Source of the DNA: an uncultured Bacteroides sp.
GTDB lineage: Bacteria > Bacteroidota > Bacteroidia > Bacteroidales > Bacteroidaceae
Assembly (NCBI GenBank): GCA_947074205.1
Contig: CAMTOQ010000029.1
Location: 1 to 37,974 of the forward strand
DNA length: 37,974 bases
Reading direction: 5' to 3'
The position numbers were made by a program, and so were the translations under genes. The notes under the pieces were generated by a model. The model did no database searches. It was given only the letters and a program-made list of their open reading frames with translations, and was not told where the DNA came from. Positions 36,515 through 37,974 of the stretch are shown in pieces; position 1 is the first letter of the stretch; each line of letters opens with the position of its first letter.

Positions 36515-37081
36515 ATGGATTTATTAAAGAAGCGTATACTACAAGACGGTAAGTATTTTGATGGCGGCATCCTGAAAGTGGACAGTTTTATAAACCACCA
36601 GATGGATCCGATATTAATGAGTGCAATTGGAGAAGAGTTTGCAGAACGATTTGCAAACTCCGGTGCTAACAAGATCATTACAATAGAAGCTAGTGGCATA
36701 GCTCCCGCTATCATGACGGGGTATTTTATGAAACTACCTGTAGTCTTCGCTAAAAAGAAATCACCCAAAACAATGGAGAATATGATTGTGACTACCGTGC
36801 GATCGTTTACCAAAAACAGAGAATACGAGGTGATTATAAGCAAAGAATTTCTTCAACCAGGCGACCGCGTGCTTTTCATTGACGACTTCCTTGCCTTTGG
36901 TAATGCAGGGCTTGGTATTATCGACCTTATTAATAAAGCCGGAGCTGAAATAGTTGGAATGGGCTTTGTCATAGAAAAGGCCTTTCAGTCGGGCAGAGAA
37001 AAGCTTGAAGGTAGCTGTGGCAATATTCACAGTCTTGCTGTTGTCGAATCTCTCTCTAGCAATAAGATTGTTTTTAAATAA
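36515..37081 (+). CDS. xpt: Xanthine phosphoribosyltransferase
   Basis: This encodes 188 residues. It salvages xanthine to XMP with PRPP. The PRPP-binding loop [15 protein letters not shown] (residues 118-132, Asp123-Asp124) and the conserved [14 protein letters not shown] ahead of it place it in the Xpt group of phosphoribosyltransferases; the length is standard. It begins 8 bases after paaK, so the two are co-transcribed. The metabolic link between aryl-acid activation and purine salvage is not obvious. The transcript probably ends at the hairpin 37251-37298. Confidence 0.93.
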   Translation: MDLLKKRILQDGKYFDGGILKVDSFINHQMDPILMSAIGEEFAERFANSGANKIITIEASGIAPAIMTGYFMKLPVVFAKKKSPKTMENMIVTTVRSFTKNREYEVIISKEFLQPGDRVLFIDDFLAFGNAGLGIIDLINKAGAEIVGMGFVIEKAFQSGREKLEGSCGNIHSLAVVESLSSNKIVFK

Positions 37082-37250
37082 TGCACGAAAACAACGCGTA
37101 GCACATAATTTTTTCGGCAAGAAACACTCATAGTGCTGAGATAGCTAGCCACAACGATAGGTAGTAGATCCTACTTATTTATGCATTTATAGATATGGGG
37201 AGTTATGGTAATAGTAAATTCCATAGACCCAGGAATTAAAATATTTCTCA

Positions 37251-37298
37251 ATACAAAAATGAGCAGAACTCCCTAAAGAGAACTGCTCATTTTTGTAT
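37251..37298. terminator. Bidirectional terminator shared by xpt and the 6S-like RNA
   Basis: A 16-base perfect stem (37251-37266 with 37283-37298) has A-rich arms, so each direction ends in a T run. It sits between the plus-strand xpt and the minus-strand RNA gene. The 169 bases before it (37082-37250) show nothing else. Confidence 0.8.
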
Positions 37299-37304
37299 AA
37301 AAAA

Positions 37305-37485
37305 GAAGCCGTACCGGCGATGTGATGAAACTCTGATAGAACAAGATTTGAGTGCTCGCCCCCTTTGTAATCCACTGGCTTATAGCTCCCGGAGGATGTG
37401 GCCCGCCATTAAGAACAGAAGCTTTTCTCGGTATATCAGAATAATTTGAAGAGTTTCCCAATCCCAACCGATACGGCTATTTTTT
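37305..37485 (-). ncRNA. ssrS: 6S RNA (Bacteroidales-1 type)
   Basis: This is a roughly 180-nt RNA on the minus strand. Its ends pair in an 11-base closing stem (AGCCGTACCGG near 37307-37317 on the plus strand with CCGATACGGCT near 37468-37478, one mismatch). The inside is G/C-richer than its surroundings, with a GGCGGGCCACATCC block and a long interrupted stem typical of 6S RNA. It lies directly downstream of rplT on the same strand, the known location of Bacteroidales-1/6S RNA. It has its own promoter and a strong terminator. 6S RNA binds the housekeeping RNA polymerase. Exact ends are approximate. Confidence 0.72.
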
Positions 37486-37491
37486 ATATTA

Positions 37492-37523
37492 CAAATGTAA
37501 TCTGTTTCTATGTTAAAAACAAG
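37492..37523 (-). promoter_or_regulatory. Promoter of the 6S-like RNA
   Basis: On the minus strand, CTTG (37523-37520), 20 bases, and TACATTTG (37499-37492) match the Bacteroides promoter closely. Transcription would start near 37485. Confidence 0.65.
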
Positions 37524-37586
37524 AAATCACTGTATTTTGTTTGACAGAAAGGCATCTTTCACACAAGTAATGTAATATCTTAATTA

Positions 37587-37622
37587 ATAAAAAAAGTCAG
37601 CTACTCAAAGAGTAACTGACTT
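37587..37622 (-). terminator. Terminator of rplT
   Basis: AAGTCAG-C-TACTC (37594-37606) pairs with GAGTA-A-CTGACTT (37610-37622) around an AAA loop; on the minus strand a T run follows. Confidence 0.85.
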
Positions 37623-37648
37623 CCTTATATTGGTTCTATATCTTTCGA

Positions 37649-37974
37649 TTAAGCACCTTTAGCTTTAGCTACGATAGCCTTGAAAGCTTCTGGGTGGTTC
37701 ATAGCCAAATCGGCAAGAACTTTACGGTTGATTTCGATACCTGATTTGTGCAAAGCACCCATAAGTTTAGAATATGACATTCCTTCTAGGCGTGCAGCTG
37801 CGTTGATACGTTGGATCCAAAGAGCGCGGAAATTTCTTTTCTTATTTCTACGGTCACGGAAAGCATAAGTCAAACCTTTTTCCCAGGTATTCTTAGCTAC
37901 TGTCCAAACATTTTTTCTAGCACCAAAGTAACCTCTGGTAAGTTTTAAAATTTTCTTTCTTCTTGCTCTTGAAG
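37649..37974 (-). CDS. rplT: Ribosomal protein L20, 5' end missing
   Basis: About 108 residues of the large-subunit protein L20 are visible; the gene runs off the window and only about the first nine residues are missing. The visible part begins [20 protein letters not shown] and continues with [19 protein letters not shown] and [19 protein letters not shown], all nearly invariant in L20. L20 binds 23S rRNA and helps early 50S assembly. In bacteria it usually follows infC and rpmI, which would lie just outside the window. Confidence 0.97.
   Translation of the reverse strand, partial: SRARRKKILKLTRGYFGARKNVWTVAKNTWEKGLTYAFRDRRNKKRNFRALWIQRINAAARLEGMSYSKLMGALHKSGIEINRKVLADLAMNHPEAFKAIVAKAKGA

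Noticed and set aside
37187..37467. Two small minus-strand frames (62 and 64 residues) around 37187-37467
   Set aside because: They overlap the structured 6S-like RNA and its terminator; the codon content looks non-coding.

Overview
The window looks like a chromosomal segment of a Bacteroides-type gut Bacteroidales. The main reasons are promoters of the Bacteroidetes form (TTTG, about 19 bases, TAnnTTTG), TonB-linked outer-membrane barrel remnants, an HECLGH-type dipeptidyl peptidase III, a lipid A 4'-phosphatase of the LpxF kind, a 6S-like RNA just downstream of rplT, and moderately AT-rich DNA. No phage, insertion sequence, CRISPR array, tRNA or rRNA was recognised.

Layout. 1-2850 is accessory and partly decayed: a possible HsdS remnant, a candidate orphan small RNA with its own promoter and terminator (about 358-518), a small lipoprotein, a PH-domain membrane protein and a broken outer-membrane beta-barrel gene. 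3063-6875 carries a secreted GH51 arabinofuranosidase with an extra N-terminal module and a secreted protein made of two related domains. 6949-8316 is hisS. 8567-16273 is a single 2568-residue subtilisin-like surface protease ending in a type IX secretion sorting domain. 16786-22838 is a minus-strand housekeeping stretch: YugP-like membrane zinc peptidase, fur-family regulator plus purA (overlapping by ATGA), AlkD-like protein, dipeptidyl peptidase III and a small AraC-type regulator. recQ follows on the plus strand, separated from a TPR protein by a short repeat cluster.

26118-32568 is the most interesting part. A plus-strand pair (LTA-synthase/EptA-like phosphotransferase, then LpxF-like phosphatase) converges on a tightly overlapping minus-strand operon (polyprenyl-phosphate glycosyltransferase, duplicated LAB_N protein, ArnT-like glycosyltransferase, UDP-glucuronate 4-epimerase-like enzyme). 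Together these look like a lipid A remodelling locus: remove the 4'-phosphate, then decorate lipid A with a phosphoethanolamine-like group and/or a polyprenyl-carried sugar, possibly a uronic acid.

32926-37081 holds iorA, iorB, paaK and xpt, an aryl-acid/2-oxoacid module that in gut anaerobes can run as reductive carboxylation of arylacetates. The window ends with a minus-strand 6S-like RNA and a truncated rplT. All functional statements come from reading motifs by eye. No database search or folding program was run.
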